The position numbers were made by a program, and so were the translations under genes. Of a stretch of DNA of 64,000 nucleotides, positions 62,360 through 64,000 are shown piece after piece (the stretch's first letter is position 1; the number at the start of each line of letters is the position of its first letter). The notes below the pieces were generated by a model. That model did no database searches. It was not told the origin of the DNA and worked only from the letters and a program-made list of their open reading frames with translations. Origin of the DNA: Microcyclospora pomicola (Eukaryota > Ascomycota > Dothideomycetes > Capnodiales); contig NHNY01000005.1 in the NCBI GenBank assembly GCA_002786065.1, positions 186,001 to 250,000 on the forward strand. The letters are read 5' to 3'.

Positions 62360-64000
62360 TGCGTGAATTTGCGACTCGTCGGCGTGCTCGTATGGGTTTC
62401 GTGTGTGTATGGGGTGTTAGGATGGCGAGGTGGAAAGATTATTGTGTCGTGGCTTAGCGCGCATCACAGGCAATCGCAATGATTTACAGGGATGAGGTTC
62501 GGTGGCTCACGGAGTGGTGTCCGGCCAATGCCGCCGCCGCCGTTTTCGCGCGTCTCTAATCACCTGTACCTACAGGTAATTCTAAGGTAGGGTTTCGTCA
62601 TTTCTCTGGGGAAGATCTACCCTCGCTTGTTGCAGACACACGAAGATATAGCCTGCATGTTTATGTCGTCCCTCTACTCCATCGTTGACCACCGTATCTG
62701 GATTCATTGGATGCGATAGCGAATCGACACGCCGCCTTCATCGTCGAAGTTCTTGATCGTACCTCATCGTAAGCTGCTCTGGCGACGTGGTGAGAAGCAT
62801 GTGACAGCGATGGAGTAGAGTTTTTAGCCTAAGCGCGGTCGGTCGGACTGCTTTCTGTCACATTGCCTACAGTGAGACCAACATCGCAGCACCATAACAA
62901 AACCATCTCTAGGTCCACCTAGTGTCTGTAGCGATGATCACGTCTTAGGTATTTGGAAGCCTATTGCGCTGAAGACTTCGACACGCGACGCATATGCCGA
63001 CAATTGATCTAAGCAGGAGCTTGGGGAAGAAGATCTACAAGATTCCAGGACGGTGGCATGGACCGCCCTTCCAGGTTTCCTGATACGCCATTCCACAGCG
63101 ATGATCGTTGCGATGTGGAAGACGTTCTTGTCTCTCCGACCTTGTGGCACTGAATCAAACACCACGAAACGCGTTGACGTAAGTCCGACAAAGGGCCTGT
63201 CTTCACTGAAGACTTGAAAGCGAGATTGCAGGCGATGATGGAAGTGACATCTCGATTTCGAATGCATTCCAAAAATATCACACATGTGATCCCCTGTTGC
63301 GCAAGTGACGGACTCATAAGATGTTGTCACATTGCAGGGAAGCGTGTTTCAGGAGCCGCAAGTGTGGCCATGTTCGTAACGACTGTATAGTTCCAGAAGT
63401 GACATGTTCGGATATTGGACCGATCATCTGGGCATTCGATGGATTGACAAGGTATGTGCTTGGCTGATGTAGAGAGCGGAGTGGTCAAGAAACAGACTGC
63501 TTGGAATCGCTGTCTGAAGTCCTTAGCACAACAAGCCAACCACATATGTGCCTTACCGTGGCCGTAACGAAATACACATTACCGACTTGTGTCAGCTATA
63601 CTAATTCCTGACTCTACTGGGATCGGTGGCACCGTATCATGGTGAGATTGGACATGACGAACACACATCCTGTAGCTCAGTTGCACATAACGGGACGAGC
63701 GGATCCAGACCGGTCCAGTCCAGGACTTCGAGCGAGATCAGCGTTTTACCTCCAGTTGCAGACTCCATCGATCATGACAACAACGGACACGAACCTCGAT
63801 GAGCATCGATGATATATGCTCAGCATTTGTAGATCATACTCGAAGCAACAAGCTGCAGCTCCCCAATGGTCACACGCCAACGCACTCAAGAGCGGCGCGC
63901 GAATTCGACGAGACTGTCTGAGCCACAGGTCACTGGTGGTGAAATCTGAAACGTACCAACATCTCAAACGTCGGAATCCAGATGACTTAGGCGGCATTGC
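62360..64000. other. right-edge stretch without a supported gene
   Basis: This gap holds the ssSPT promoter at its left end. Minus-strand frames at 62938-63330 and 63327-63545 overlap by ATGA but have no motifs. A frame at 63746-63997 begins close to the edge with MPPKSSGFRRLRCW and then GTACGT, so it could be a first exon, but too little is present to say. Confidence 0.4.

Noticed and set aside
62938-63545. Two minus-strand frames overlapping by ATGA
   Set aside because: They look like one gene at first, but neither has recognisable content, and tandem overlapping genes are not expected in a fungus.
1-64000. Transposons, LTR elements, virus-derived genes, CRISPR arrays and rRNA genes
   Set aside because: I looked for polymerase, integrase, transposase and capsid-type motifs, terminal repeats and AT-rich decayed blocks, and saw none. 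The window looks like core chromosome.

Overview
The window reads as a gene-dense nuclear fragment of a filamentous ascomycete (Pezizomycotina, most likely a Dothideomycete). Genes lie on both strands, coding sequences carry short GT-AG introns (mostly 50-75 nt, with CTRAY-like branch points), and the gene content is typical of such fungi: NPC1, MAK5, BFR2, RSC9, HBS1, TCO89, SLD7, APC15, a HET-domain gene, a sedolisin and a GMC oxidoreductase. I rebuilt exon structures by hand. Every spliced model reported as complete sums to a multiple of three.

Layout. 1-2708 (-): NPC1-type sterol transporter, cut by the left edge. 3574-5938 (-): DUF2433 phosphoesterase-like protein with an RGG tail. 8343-9722 (+): protein kinase. 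11036-12624 (+): fungal TF-domain protein, convergent with a MAPEG-like membrane protein (12651-13186, -). 14060-14968 (+): short-chain dehydrogenase. 15099-17752 (-): AZUL-HECT ubiquitin ligase, divergent from MAK5 (18328-20689, +). 21572-23642 (+): secreted sedolisin. 24280-26560 (+): Zn2Cys6 factor. 27324-28903 (+): BFR2. 29506-29652 (-): candidate membrane microprotein. 30675-31772 (+): F-box protein. 32415-34300 (+): secreted GMC oxidoreductase, convergent with RSC9 (34520-37562, -). 38373-40072 (+): HET protein, convergent with a VOC protein (40230-40721, -). 42176-46933 (+): ANK-RCC1-BTB-BTB protein. 47384-49492 (+): TCO89-like TORC1 subunit. 51639-52040 (+): GPI-anchored wall protein. 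52784-55338 (+): HBS1/SKI7. 55434-56744 (-): DEDDh Gfd2-like exonuclease. 57366-58764 (-): SLD7. 59148-60248 (+): APC15. 61790-62359 (-): small subunit of serine palmitoyltransferase. The last 1.6 kb holds nothing I can support.

This is a core chromosomal region rather than a biosynthetic cluster or mobile island. The genes do not form one pathway. Themes that recur are ribosome biogenesis (MAK5, BFR2), ribosome rescue and RNA decay (HBS1/SKI7), replication and cell cycle (SLD7, APC15), TORC1 and chromatin (TCO89, RSC9), sterol and sphingolipid handling (NPC1, ssSPT), and secreted enzymes. I saw no rRNA, tRNA, CRISPR array, transposon or virus-derived element.

The most interesting signal is in HBS1. 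Two acceptors 34 nt apart lie in different phases. One fits the exon 1 donor directly, skipping exon 2. The other fits the exon 2 donor. The gene is therefore built to make a short Hbs1-like and a long Ski7-like protein. A second case is the ssSPT gene, whose 126-nt intron is a multiple of three with no in-frame stop, so retention would insert 42 residues.
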